Shown piece by piece: positions 50,475-62,679 of a stretch of DNA of 64,000 bases (position 1 is the first letter of the stretch; each line of letters opens with the position of its first letter). This DNA is from Notospermus geniculatus (taxonomy: Eukaryota; Nemertea; Pilidiophora; Heteronemertea; Lineidae). A program made the position numbers and the translations under genes. The notes beneath the pieces are model-generated. The model was not told where the DNA came from, made no database searches, and saw nothing but the letters and a program-made list of their open reading frames with translations. The DNA is taken from NCBI GenBank assembly GCA_002633025.1, contig NMRB01000019.1, positions 5,484 through 69,483 on the forward strand. The letters are read 5' to 3'.

Positions 50475-51679
50475 GAGTTTTATCCCTCTGCTATGATGTA
50501 TTGTTTCCAGCTTTTTTGCACCGCTTTTCAACTTCACTATCGACTGTAAATAAAAGTCACAAAATTGTACATACCCGGTACAGCTGTACATATTGTGAAT
50601 TTTAGTGTGGCACTGTATTCGCTTACGCCCGCCCCCCCNATTTCCAAATCACAGACTAATAGTTATGCGAGTAATTTTGGGCAGTACCGGTAGTTAAACT
50701 GCAGTAGGAGTTGACATACTCGCTGTACAGTTTATGTTAATCAGTGTTTTTCTGAGGGTGTCCAAGAATCGGAGTTACCGTATTAGTGTTCAAGTACACT
50801 TTTTCGTATGTTGTGTTTTTATCAACTTGCAAATAATGTACGCATATATTATTCTGATGAATCTTGTTTCTGTCTGCTAATTACATAAGATTTGATATAA
50901 TACTCTGGATGTGTAGCTACATGTAGTGAAATTATAGTGAGCTGTGTCCAAGTTAGAATCAAAATGGCTGTTTCATCCTTTTGGATATCTCATCTGCATT
51001 AAAAGCACAAGAAAAAGGCAGCTATCCATTTTTCCCACCCCTTAGCTTCTGCCGGTATAGTTTGTCAATGGCTAGCTATTTTCTTTCTTCATTTCAATGA
51101 GTTTAACGTAAGTGGGGTAATAGTCACCTGTATATTTTCGCAATTCTTTCCTCCACAATTACCAGTAAACAATTCAATTTATGTGAAATTTGTATTCTCT
51201 TGATTTTCATCTGAATTTTTTGGAAAGGAATTCGGAGAGTTAAGGTCAGTCTTCTGAGTTGCCGCCTTGTGAACTCAAGCGTGTTTTCATGTTTGGCTTC
51301 CCAATTTTTCAAGCCCTGTCAATATTGTAATGGCAGAAGGACAGCAGGCTGTGATACTTGATAGCTTTATGAGAACATGGACATGTAGATGTGCCAGTAA
51401 TCAGGCGATATCTGTTTCTTTAATCCAGATATCTCCTCATCCATGAAGTTTGCCAATTTTTGGTCACATTTGGAGACGGGGGAGCCCATTGGCTTGCTCC
51501 ATCGTCTTGTGACATGCATGCCTGTTCTTGTAAACCTTGAAGAGAATGATCCCACCACCATATCTCTTTGGATTGACTTCTTCATGAAAAAAAATGAACA
51601 AGGAAGAATAAGAACAAAATATGTGGCACATATTTCATTTATTCATGATAAAGAGATAACTATGGAACCTCTCCATAAA

Positions 51680-51881
51680 GGCCTCCATACACTGAATGAC
51701 AAAAGTCGAAATTAGTCGAAGCTGTGGTCAGTTCGACAGCACTTGATCTGGCGACATGTTGAAATACTCCACAAAAGTGTCAGAAAAAATTAACATTTGT
51801 GGAACGTTTCCAGAAAAGGTATTTTGGAACGGACAATTGTAGTGATTAATTTCGACTTTTGTCATTCAGTGTATGGCGGCC
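51680..51881. mobile_element. MITE with GGCCTCCATACACTG ends
   Basis: GGCCTCCATACACTGAATGA plus CAAAAGTCGAAATTA at the left pairs with TAATTTCGACTTTTGTCATT plus CAGTGTATGGCGGCC at the right, about 34 bp with one mismatch. No coding capacity. Confidence 0.85.
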
Positions 51882-52113
51882 TTAAGAGGTGACTCCAGCT
51901 CAGTGAAAGTACTTTTCATGAACTAGATCTTGGAAATACAAACTAAAACCTCAACAGTCTCCTTCCTTTTACAATTCTAGCTAAGGCCTGCAACACAGGT
52001 CATGTCACAAAGTGTTCTTTGAACAAACGAAATGATAGAAGACAACCATTCACTGATCTGAACCAGTATTCCTATATAACAGAAGAACCTCATATGGAAG
52101 TGAACATCGCCAA

Positions 52114-52512
52114 NNNNNNNNNNNNNNNNNNNNNNNNNNNNNNNNNNNNNNNNNNNNNNNNNNNNNNNNNNNNNNNNNNNNNNNNNNNNNNNNNNNNNNN
52201 NNNNNNNNNNNNNNNNNNNNNNNNNNNNNNNNNNNNNNNNNNNNNNNNNNNNNNNNNNNNNNNNNNNNNNNNNNNNNNNNNNNNNNNNNNNNNNNNNNNN
52301 NNNNNNNNNNNNNNNNNNNNNNNNNNNNNNNNNNNNNNNNNNNNNNNNNNNNNNNNNNNNNNNNNNNNNNNNNNNNNNNNNNNNNNNNNNNNNNNNNNNN
52401 NNNNNNNNNNNNNNNNNNNNNNNNNNNNNNNNNNNNNNNNNNNNNNNNNNNNNNNNNNNNNNNNNNNNNNNNNNNNNNNNNNNNNNNNNNNNNNNNNNNN
52501 NNNNNNNNNNNN
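52114..52512. other. Assembly gap (399 Ns) bordered by poly-C
   Basis: A run of Ns is followed directly by a 20-base poly-C tract (52513-52532). Content unknown; open frames spanning it are meaningless. Confidence 0.99.
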
Positions 52513-52933
52513 CCCCCCCCCCCCCCCCCCCCGAATCAATCATGCGCCAAGCAGTGTCATCTTTTCATAAATGCCAGTAATCTTCTTTGACAGTGGTAGT
52601 TCAAACCATTCTGCGATAATGCCAACTTTTTGAGCCCATGGATCAGGTAGGCCTAAACATAACAGCTTTCATCCACAGCTGTGATCGAGACATTTACTGA
52701 AGATACAGAACACATGCAGTATTGTAACATTAACCAACACACACTAGTCTGCACAAGTACAAGTTGTAGACAAGGAGAAGATTAACATTATTGGCAGGAA
52801 CTGACAAATGGAGGGGTCTTCTAGCGAATAAATGTTTAGTCCAGCTGTTTTAAACTCCACACATGAAGGGGTTCATAGATTGAGAGAAGGCTCTGCAAAC
52901 TGCACTGATCATTGAGCTCAACAAAATTTCTGG

Positions 52934-53251
52934 AAATATAGGGCCGTATTCTAGAGCCTTCCTTAAAGGAGCACGTATCTCAAATGCGTTATTTGACTGC
53001 CGATGTAGAGGGAGCCACCTATCGGCAGTAAGACGAACTACAAAAATGTACGTAGTAAATCGGGTCAATTCGCCGACACGTAGTTAGCCCCTGGATTGGA
53101 GAGTGGCGCGGTGACGCTGGCTGTCGAGGAAAAGTGGCAATACCGTGCTCCTTTAACTCTTAAGGTTTACCTTTAGCTATTGTTTGCAGGGCAGAATACA
53201 AAAGCTTAAAGTTGACCTCAGAGTTAAGGAGGCTTCTAGAATACGGACCAT
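52934..53251. mobile_element. MITE, family G, long copy
   Basis: GGCCGTATTCTAGAGCCTTC plus CTTAA at the left pairs with TTAAGGAGGCTTCTAGAATA plus CGGACC at the right. It shares TTTAGCTATTGTTTGCAGGG with the copy at 28146-28258 but has extra internal sequence with a second inverted pair around CTGCCGATAG / CTATCGGCAG. Confidence 0.75.
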
Positions 53252-55661
53252 AGTTACTTTTCTAAACTGTACATGTACATGTAATCAGAAATTAACACAG
53301 AACACTGTTTCATACATTTCTGATGTAATGTAAGCCGACCGACATTGAGATACACAGAGACATGTCCACATGTAACACCCGGCTTTATTGATTGACTTTG
53401 GGCTGTGAAATCGACAGAATACAACAGTATCAAGACCATGTGAGAAGTTTTTTCGATCTTCACCACAAATATATGCAGTCTCTTCAGATCAATACCAGGC
53501 CACATAAAACATGATTAGCAGTTGGGAACAGGGTAAAAAATAATATTGACTATTAACACCCTATGTACATGCTATGTTCTATATGTTATGGCTAATTCTT
53601 TAGCAGGGATAACGGTTACCTCGTCACATATCTAGCCTGACAAAGTTATGTGTATCATTGGCAAGGGTATCTGAGCATTTGATGGTGAATATATGACTTC
53701 TATTGCATAAATTTCATGCAAATCTGCAGGGTGGACGAACGCAGGTTGGCAGCAGTGGCCAATGAAACTATTCCAACTCCACAACCCACAAATATAACCT
53801 GAGTACATGTATGCATGATGTATGCAATATCAACATCAGTTTCAGTTTCTATTTTAACAGGAGTTCTACATAAAAATGCATGGCAGTCGGTGACTTGGTG
53901 AGAAAGACACTGTTTTCAGAACTTTCCACAAGGCCCCTATCAACTGACTAGTTAGCTAAACCTTTCCGTCCCCATCCCCCTCATATTGGCAGAGCAGAGA
54001 CCCAGCAGTTTGACTACCTACTTGGATAAAACTTATGTTTCAAGTCCCCAGTTCTTCAGAACTGTGGACCAAGTTCAACTTCGCACAATGTGTGATAGCA
54101 TAAAGGAATCAAACATAAAGGTTCAACTTACAGATTTGCATTCTGACTCTTCCATATGATAGGCAAAAGACCCTTCTGCATGTTTACTGCAAATTTTGTT
54201 GAATTCCGACTAGTTGATCTTATGATACAAAAGCACTGAATTAATGAGAACCCCCCGAAAGATGAGAGCGCAGGGTCATCCGTGTACATTTGAACAGGCT
54301 AACATACAGTACATTTGCATATGGAACACTAATTATGCTGAAAATAGCTCTGTTATCCTCAGAAAATGGAATTTAAGGGATCAAGTTGACAGATTCATGT
54401 ACCCCACTACCATAAAAAAAGTTGAAGCTCCTGCCTTACGTAAAGCCAAAATTCAGGTAGTGAGAGACATCTGGGTGGCAACACATGAAGTGTATCCCTC
54501 AGTTACTTCATCGTTCGCAGTTAAACCTTTATGATTGATTCCTTTGTGGTGATAGGAGAAAACCTTCATAGCACAATGAAACAGCTCTCCAATTTTCTAT
54601 GTACACTGTACAGCTATATACAAATCCTGTAATTCATGAAAGACTGATAATTTCATAGAGTATCGCACTTCCGATAGGATGCTATGAAATACATCCAAAC
54701 TTTTCTGGCATTCTTTGATACTCAGATTTGCTTTTGGCAAAATGCAAACAGGCCTATTCAAATCATAAATTCCACCAAAATTCCAACAAACTTGGCTTTG
54801 AATCACGTACCTTTGAATCCTAACATCAGTATCCACTGGTGTCTATTATCATTATTCTGTACAATATTACCATGAATCTGGCTTCCGGTGTTAGTCCAAC
54901 AACACTTGAATTACACTCGACTTCATAGCAGACCCAACCAGTTTGCACAAAAAGCCAAAACAAATGGGCTCTTACTGTAGATCAATCTAATTTTAAGAGG
55001 GCATCTCAGCCAACAGAAGCCAAAGCACACACATTTTATGCATAAAAACTTAAATATATTTGATGAAGCCTCCAAAGACTCAGGAGTCATTGTTAATTTT
55101 GCAGACAACTGCATGATTCTACGATGTACGAAATTCCCAACATGCAATCAATGTTTGCTAATTGAGATTCTTTTCCTTCGCTTTTCATGTATATATTGCT
55201 GATGATACTGTCGCCAGTTTGCCTCTGCTTATCAACGACTTGCATGTATATACAGAGCATGTTTGTTTGGGCCTGGGAACAGGTGCAAAATCCCTGATTT
55301 AGATGAATGAACTCAAGATGTACACACTAAAGAGATGATTACTTTATGTTTGAGCCAAATGTTTCACTCCAAGTGGGTCATACATGTTATTATCCGCTGA
55401 TAGAACCTACATACAAGATTCTTCCACATGGTATGTCTTTGTTCAATTTGCTATAGTCCTTCTGCACTTTTCATATTTAGTCACCACTGCAATGTACATG
55501 TACTGTACATGCTTATTTATCTGTGAAATGTCCACGCCTCATTACGCCAACATCGCAATCATATGGGTAGCACGTTCAACAATACCCAAAATGTTATTTA
55601 GGCAAAATGTAGATCCCTTTTGGGCATTACCCAAAAACTTATCTGGAAGTACCAAAAGTAT

Positions 55662-58600
55662 CTAATCCTTCTTTTCTTTTGCAAATGGTAACTCCTCCAT
55701 GGCAACTAATTCTTTATAGCTCTCTGTGTCCTGTTTGACAAAAAGGCTGACACCAGCTTCATAAACAGCAGGTACACAGATATGAGAAGTCCATGGCAAC
55801 TTGTATCCTTGGAAACCTGGCGCATTGGCTTCTCTTAGCACACTAACTACTTGACCTGAAAAACAAAGAGAATGTCTGAATAATGACAGATCACTTCTTA
55901 ATCCGTGTTTGCATCATTTTGAACTACCGGTGCTAAGGGGCAAAATCCCTATGCCTTCCGTCTGGTGGTGTGCGTAGCCAGAAGGCGGAATGTCCAGAGA
56001 CCCCGATATTTCAAGACATCTTCACAGTTGAAGGTCATTAACTCCTATAGCCTGTCTCAACCTTAGGGGCCGTCTCAAAATTGTTTTGATGCCAAAAAAG
56101 ACGAAGTGACTTCGTCTGGGGGAGGGGTTCTCGATTTGGGGAAGCCCACTTCATCTTTTTTGAAAAAATTGGCATCACTGTTTTTTACAGGAGAATGACT
56201 TTTTATATGCAGTCTTCAGAAAGGAACAAGGTTTACTAACTGCCTTCACATGTTTTTCTTTATCATCTTTCCATGCCTAACGTCCCTACATGGATGAAGC
56301 CAATGTCAAGTCCCCACTTCGTCTTTTCAAGGGGGGTCAGGGAAAAGATGAAGTCACTTCGGTTTTTTTGGCATCAATGTAATTTTGAGAGGGCCCCTTT
56401 AGTGAATACACAGGATCAATCTCAAGGAGCTCATGGCATCAGTCTTGCCCCAGGACCACAAAACTTCCTTGAGCCACATTACCTACACATGAATCTTACC
56501 TAAAACATTCATTTCTCTCCATCGAGAATCCTCTACGCATATCAATCGGCTAAGATCACAATCGTCTGTCCATCGGGTGAGGACATCACTACGTCGCACT
56601 AAAAGCACCGATTCACTGCATAGCTGCTGCTCAATGATGGAAACGGGAACAATCTCCAAGGGGTTGGTCAGATACACTCCTGTCAATACATAAACAAAGT
56701 TAAAAAAACTGGGCTTCTTTTGGAAAACAAGGTACCAAGTGTGGCAGATGACAACTGTCAAAGACATCTGGCCTATACAGAACCAAATCAACAGTCTATG
56801 ATGTGACAGGCATTGCATGTTTCTAGGAATTATCTCCTAAACATAAGGAGTGAATGCATTGCTCCTTTCATTACCTACCCTTAGGGCCCACACCATAGAC
56901 CATCTGATGGTGCCAGGCATCTGGAGTGACCCAGCCAGGTGGAACAGCCTTCTGAAGGTTTAAGGTCACAAGAGGAACAGCACCTGCAACAAAGGCAAAA
57001 TGATTCACTGACCCGTGCCACTTGACACCTGCTTCGAAATTCTTACAACAGCCCATCAGAAATTCACTGCAAAATGTACTAAGGTTAGCTTTAACAAAGC
57101 TGGCTGAATCTATTAAAACCTGGTTTCCCACATGAACGTGTGAGTGCCCTCGACCGCAGTTGGAGAAACAGACAAGTTATGTCAGCCATGGACCCTCGGG
57201 CAACCAGCTCACCTCGACTTATCCAATATCCCAGCCACCTGAGGATATCGACTTTCCGTCTTGGATAAAAGCTGAAAAAACGTCCGTAAATAGCACCATC
57301 AGTTAGCATGTGAATACCGGCAATCAGATCGGGTGCTGTCGTACCTGCAAAGAGACCAAGAAAATGTTGTGAATGTTGGGGAAGTGATGTTCAGTTTCTT
57401 CCTGAAAACCAATGAAAGTTTTGTGGGTACTGACATAAACTATTTTATTCACGTATGGTACTGGTTAATATGGTTAAAGACCGCATCGTCAATCACCATT
57501 TCAACAGAGTTCCCCTCAGATACACTCAGTTATTTAGTAGTATCAGCCTCTAAACAAAGTACTCCCCTTACAATTGGTTGAGTTGAGGCCGCTTGGTCCG
57601 AACATACCCTCAGATGGCAAAAATACAGAATGCTCCCAACACTAAAACTGTCCCCCAAACTTCCACTAATTTGTATTTCCTCAGCCGTACCTGCCACACT
57701 CCGAGATAGTAAGTACTCTGGCACCGAAGCCTTCTCCGCACGTAGATTTGTTTTTATCACACTATTCACCTTTTCTTTATCACAGAATACATCGAAGGCT
57801 TTCTGAAATCAGTAATGAAGGAGTTAAAATTACCAACATATTATATTTCATAAGTATTCCAAATCATAAAACTGCATCAGAGACAGTGACGTCATTATGA
57901 AAACCCAAGAGTGATTGACCCAGATCTCATTATGTAAATGCCCTTAATTGGCACACTGTACTGTTATCATTCACCAATAGAATTGCCATTAAGGTCAGAA
58001 AAATACAGCTTACCGCAAAACCACTATGTTTACTTACCAGTATATTGATTACAGCGGTAGGCCCACATGCTGACCAGCCTATCTGTTTGACTTGAGATAT
58101 ATATGCTTCATACTCGCTCCACACCATTATTTTCTGAATGGAATTTTTGTGCAATTTCTTGTGAACTAGCCGACTGTGTTCGGGCTGAAACAATTGATAG
58201 GAAAATGTAGAAAGAACAGGGGTTCCTGTGTCTGTTTGGCCCATCCCAGAGAACATAGAAGACTGCCAGCTGTTTCAGTAAATGCTGTTAGGTAATCATG
58301 TACATGTACATCAGAATCGTACAAGGGTGTCTGTCGTCAGTCACTAGTAACCGAAACAGCAGATAGCTGCAGCACTTTGCCCAGTTTTTACAGGCATGCT
58401 CCTTCTTTCATGAAATAAATAACTCGTTCCAAAACCACTCCAGCTAAAATTCCCATTTTTTTCTATCACCTACCAGTGTGTTGCTAGCTGCTTTCTCCTC
58501 TGGCTCTGTCTCATTATTTTGTAGAGGGCCATTGTTGCCTGATGAGGACGCTTCCTGATCTTCAACATCAATGTCGACAAAGATTGGCTCAGCTGCTTCT

Positions 58601-60813
58601 CTGTAATAAAAAAATCGACAATAAGAACACTCTGCTCCATGTAATGTTTGCATCAGGTCTGTCACTTTCCACTGGTTAATTTGGGAATGGTCACCAACGC
58701 AGGATGGCAAAATGACACAGGGCCACCATCACTATATTTGGTTTTCTACCACCAGGGTTTGAGACAACCCCCGAAAAGTGCCTCCCCCCCAAAAATAAAG
58801 AAAGGACTCTCGCGGTTTGGAAATCTGGTTCACCAATACATATGGGACCCTTGAAAATTGACGTGGGACCCTTAAACCTCCTAATTTTTAGGGGGGGGGC
58901 AGTGGGAGCCCTGTACCACTAGCATTGAAAGCACAAAAGCACTTTCATTTTCACTTTCACATACACAGGTTATCAAAGACAAAGTTGGATAAGCATTTAC
59001 TTCACGTACTTGTCAACTATGTCTTCCTCATCAGATGAGGAAAGGTCGTAGTCTAACAGCCTGCTGTAATGCCCTCTGCTGGTTTCATCGACGCGTAACT
59101 TCTGATGGAAGTCAGGTGAAAACGACATCTCGCTGAAATCCCTCATGGCGGCAGCACCTTCTTCAAATATCTTATCTTCATTGTCCGTATTGCTGTTCTC
59201 ATGGTCATCACCTTGGAAACTGTTTTCATCGTTGTCGAAATTGGATGTTGATGTTTGACGCGATACGTTATAGAGTTCATCTTCATGATCAGAAGATGGA
59301 TCACTAGAAAATACCTCATTCAGGTTATTCGTGATGTTCGGTATGTTAAAACTCTCCTCCATGGATGAGTTGCCGGCAATGCAGTCATCATCTGAATGAG
59401 GAAGGTCGAGGAAATCACACGGAAGGTTGTCTGATCGTTGTCCACGCAGGGTTAAAGAAGCCGGATTGATTTCCATAGAGTTCAACTCGGGATATTCGAC
59501 ATCGGGAGACCAGAGTGACAAGGATTCAGGGGTTATGGCACAGGTATCCATGCTGCTATCCGACGTGTGCGACACACTGCCACAGATAGCCGACGGACGA
59601 GAAGTCTTCTCGCAATCACAGGCGTTTATTATAGGGATGCAATCATCCATTGCGTTATCCTCAACACTAGTATCACTTAAATCATTCACATGGACATCTT
59701 TCCAGCTGTTTTGGCAGGTCACAGTCCTACTGTCACTTATGCTATCATCATGATCGAACACTGGAGACTGCAGCACCTTTTTACCAGTATCCTTCTGATG
59801 ATTATTGTCAAAATTACAAGCTCCCGTACAATCTTTCCCAATCAAATTACTATCAGAATGTTGATACCTATTGATATCTTCATCTGAGGAATAATTTTTC
59901 TCATCCCCCGAATTCATACAGTCAAAATTACTATGCCCGACAAAATCTGTTTCGATAAAGTCACCTTGGTCATCAGATTCCATAGTATTTGTCATACAGG
60001 AGGCGTCAACATCATTGAGGTTCTCTAGCCCATTATGAAAGACATCTGGGAGACCTTCATCAATATCCTGACCAGTATATTTATAGATAATGCCATCATC
60101 TTCTGATGAAGGGGTATGAATTTCGTCATTTATGACATCATGATCAGACCAAATGCGATCCCGTCTCTGGTCATGGTTTTCATTACTGCTACAATTATTG
60201 ACAGGGCCGTCACATTTACTCGCTCCGTTACCATTGGTCTGATCAGCACTACTTGCACCCCCACCTTCTTGCCGACTATCATTATTGAGATATTGTAAAA
60301 GATGAGCATTGGCTTGAAAGTAATTGTTCATGTCATCTCCAGTCTCTGTTTTAGTACATGTACTAGAATTGGTAATGGCTTCTGCACTCCTATGCCGTGC
60401 TCGTTGCTGACTGTTACTATTGTCCACCACAAATTCTTTCGATAAGGATTCAAGTTTCATGTTTTTGAACTGTTTTGTCAGCTTAGGTGGCAACGATCGC
60501 CGAGCACATATCCTACATCCTTCCACAGAACACAAGGTATCTGAATTGCGATGATGGTTCTGGATGCCTGGATGAATATTCAAATCATCTTGACTGTAAG
60601 TGTAACAGCAACTTCGGTGAGTTCCTGTGTTTATTCCATTGCAAATTGGAGGGTCATTCCTAGGATCATGAGGGCAAGGGAAGGAAGCCCCACAGCTACC
60701 AACACGGAGGTGGTTCCGCCTGTTCCTGATGTTTTGTTTGGATGAGGGCTTTGCAGGGGGTTGCTGGTGGTCCGCCTTCATTGCTTCCATAACAGGTTTG
60801 CTGTCAATACAAA
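55662..60813 (-). CDS. Large acidic protein with a C-terminal C39/papain-like cysteine peptidase fold
   Basis: Eight exons join in phase: 60813-59001, 58600-58474, 58184-58038, 57802-57691, 57344-57213, 56983-56879, 56679-56500, 55855-55662. Taking the first ATG (60790) gives 928 aa; the frame is open to the acceptor at 60814-60815, so an upstream coding exon is possible. Residues 1-~640 are Asp/Ser/Asn/Glu-rich and disordered, with Cys clusters near the start (CGASFPCPHDP, CSVEGCRICARR). From ~655 a compact domain begins: YEAYISQVKQIGWSACGPTA supplies Cys679 with Gln six residues before it (Q673). PDAWHHQMVYGVGPKGVYLT then gives His794/795, and the following NPLE gives Asn810, 16 residues on. 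This Q-C-H-N/D order and spacing matches C39-type papain-like peptidases. A C-terminal WTSHICVPAVYEAG module follows. I do not recognise a named orthologue; proteolytic activity is inferred. Confidence 0.8.
56065..56400. mobile_element. MITE in the last intron of the peptidase-like gene
   Basis: AGGGGCCGTCTCAAAATTGT plus TTTGATGCCAAAAAA at the left pairs with TTTTTTTGGCATCAATGTAA plus TTTTGAGAGGGCCCCTTT at the right. A second repeat of GACGAAGTGACTTCG is self-complementary. 100 bases from the exon 7 donor. Confidence 0.8.
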
Positions 60814-62679
60814 CTGTAAAGAAAAAAAACACAATGTCACCAATTATACAGATGAATTATTACACGACAGTTCACCTTACACTACTAGTACTAGGCCTAA
60901 GCCACAGTCGTTACAGTGCATAGGCCCTACATCAGTTTTGGATGAGCATGGGCTGTGCTGAGCCGAGTCTTTTTTTAGAAACATTTCCAAATTTTGACTC
61001 CACGCGAGCGGCGAGTCTGAATTCAGAGAATCACAAAAAAGGAGCTTTGGAATTACTTAGCTAAGAGAGTTAGGTAAGTGACTAAAACCTTTTAGATAAC
61101 AAGATATAATGTGCATGACAATGAAGTGTAGGCCCAGGCCTCTGCAGTGCAAACAGTAGTAGAGAGCTGTACTACAGTACACACAGTGCACTTGGACAGG
61201 TGAACAAGTGCAACAAGCCAACAGAGTAATTTTTCGTGTCAAATCATGGCCTTTTTCACAAACTTAGAAGCCAAAGATACGGGAAGCTTTATACATCTTG
61301 AAGGCGCAATAGCAAGGGGTTCGATACATCATAGTTCCAAGAAAGATTGTTTTTTTCGAAGGAAGAAAATTGACCATAATAGCACCTTTTCACTGAAAAG
61401 TGGAGGGCTGTCTGCCATATTGACGAGTCCCATAATGCTGTATTCAATATGGTTGGATTCAACCAATCAGAACACAGGATCCGTCCATGTACAGGGATGA
61501 GAAGAAAGAGGAGTGGAAGATCGTTGAAATGTGCCGATATCTTCTGGAATATCTCCAAAATTGTTTTAGTGTGATCATCGCCGATTTCAGACATTGTGTA
61601 TAAAATAATGGAGGTTCTTCCTGGTTAGTTTTCTTCTGAAGGCCGCTCGTGAATGGTGTAGATTTAGCGTTTGAGAGCATGAGAGTCGAAGGGCTGGCTG
61701 CCCTGTGCTGTGTACACAGCAGTGTGTGTGCAGATTGATGCACGAGGATGCATTGCAGTCAGTGCAAATAGGCTAGGCCTACACTACACACGGGACATGC
61801 ATGTACACCATGTACAGGCTGTGCGTTGATTGATGCACCTGTCACTGAAGCCAGTTTGCACATGGCTTCAATTCACGAATTATTATGAATTTGAATTTGG
61901 CAGAGCTGACTCAACTCTCAATGACAACGTCAATGTGTAGGCCTAGGCCTAGCTACTCTACTGGAATCCTCCGATAGGCCTAATTAATGATTACGAGAGC
62001 GAGGGCAAGTGCCAGCTCATCCTCCCCGGCTTGGCCTTGCTATTTTTCGACAGGCCTACAATACCGTAGTCTATATATTTTTATAATTTTACACCTCACT
62101 TCACAGTGGCAGTGCCGTGATCGACCGCCGAAGAACGAGGCTGGCTAGGCCTATCTGGGAGTACCATTGGCGTTCTAGAGAAGACATAAGTCAGGACAGG
62201 ACGACAGACATGGCAGAAATCAAAGTCGACGAAGAAAAAAAGGCATCTCGATCGGAAGCATATTGTCATGAAAGCACTTTGACTTTGTCTTGCGTCTGTC
62301 TGTGTGGGGGACTGGCTGGGAGGAATGAATGGTTGTGCTACTGTAGGCCTATTGCAGCACTCACCAAGCTCACTGCAGACCATCAGTTGATCTTACAAAG
62401 AAAGTAACGCTCAGTAGGCCTATGATCATATGTAGGCCTACGGTACTCTAGCTAGGCCTACTCGTTCCGATGGCCAATCGCAATGCCTTGAGGCATGGCA
62501 CTGTCAATCACTTTGCTTATTTTCATTTCAGAGTACAAGTGGATAATGTATGCTTTGGAATTACCAGTTCATGAATTGTTGGAGAAACAGTTGGTGATAG
62601 TGACTTAGCTGAGATTTACAAGGAATGAGTCATCTGTTGTCAAACATTCATTCAACAAAGGATCATACTTGGCAGCATT
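60814..62679. other. Divergent intergenic region, probable promoters both ways
   Basis: Lies between the start of the minus-strand peptidase-like gene and the plus-strand secreted-protein gene, so promoters for both should be here, together with a non-coding first exon for the former. A cluster of TAGGCCTA octamers occupies 61765-62460. Two plausible starts, minus ATG 61594 (MSEIGDDHTKTILEIF) and plus ATG 62210 (MAEIKVDEEKKASRSEA), could not be spliced in phase to the neighbouring genes. Confidence 0.5.
61765..62460. repeat. Cluster of palindromic TAGGCCTA octamers
   Basis: About ten TAGGCCTA or near copies occur within 700 bases (for example near 61771, 61939, 61945, 61975, 62146, 62343, 62415, 62433 and 62451). 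One 8-mer is expected about once per 65 kb at random. They sit in the presumed promoter region of two divergent genes. Confidence 0.7.

Larger units (their letters stand above)
50475..55661. other. Intergenic region with gap and repeats
   Basis: Holds MITEs at 51680-51881 and 52934-53251, an isolated N at 50639 after poly-C and the 399-N gap. AT-rich open frames near 51443-51715 (plus), 53254-53505 (minus) and 54244-54534 (plus) carry no recognised domain. The 3' UTR of the minus-strand peptidase-like gene occupies an unknown part of the right end; no clear AATAAA was found for it. Confidence 0.5.

Noticed and set aside
51977-52570. Open frames across the gap
   Set aside because: They consist of Ns and poly-C.
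61289-61594. Minus-strand ATG opening MSEIGDDHTKTILEIFQKIS as first exon of the peptidase-like gene
   Set aside because: No donor leaves the single base needed to join exon 60813; available GT sites give the wrong phase.
62210-62407. Plus-strand ATG with good context (MAEIKVDEEKKASRSEA)
   Set aside because: Only a weak donor inside a TAGGCCTA octamer, and the following gene has an in-frame stop before its own ATG.
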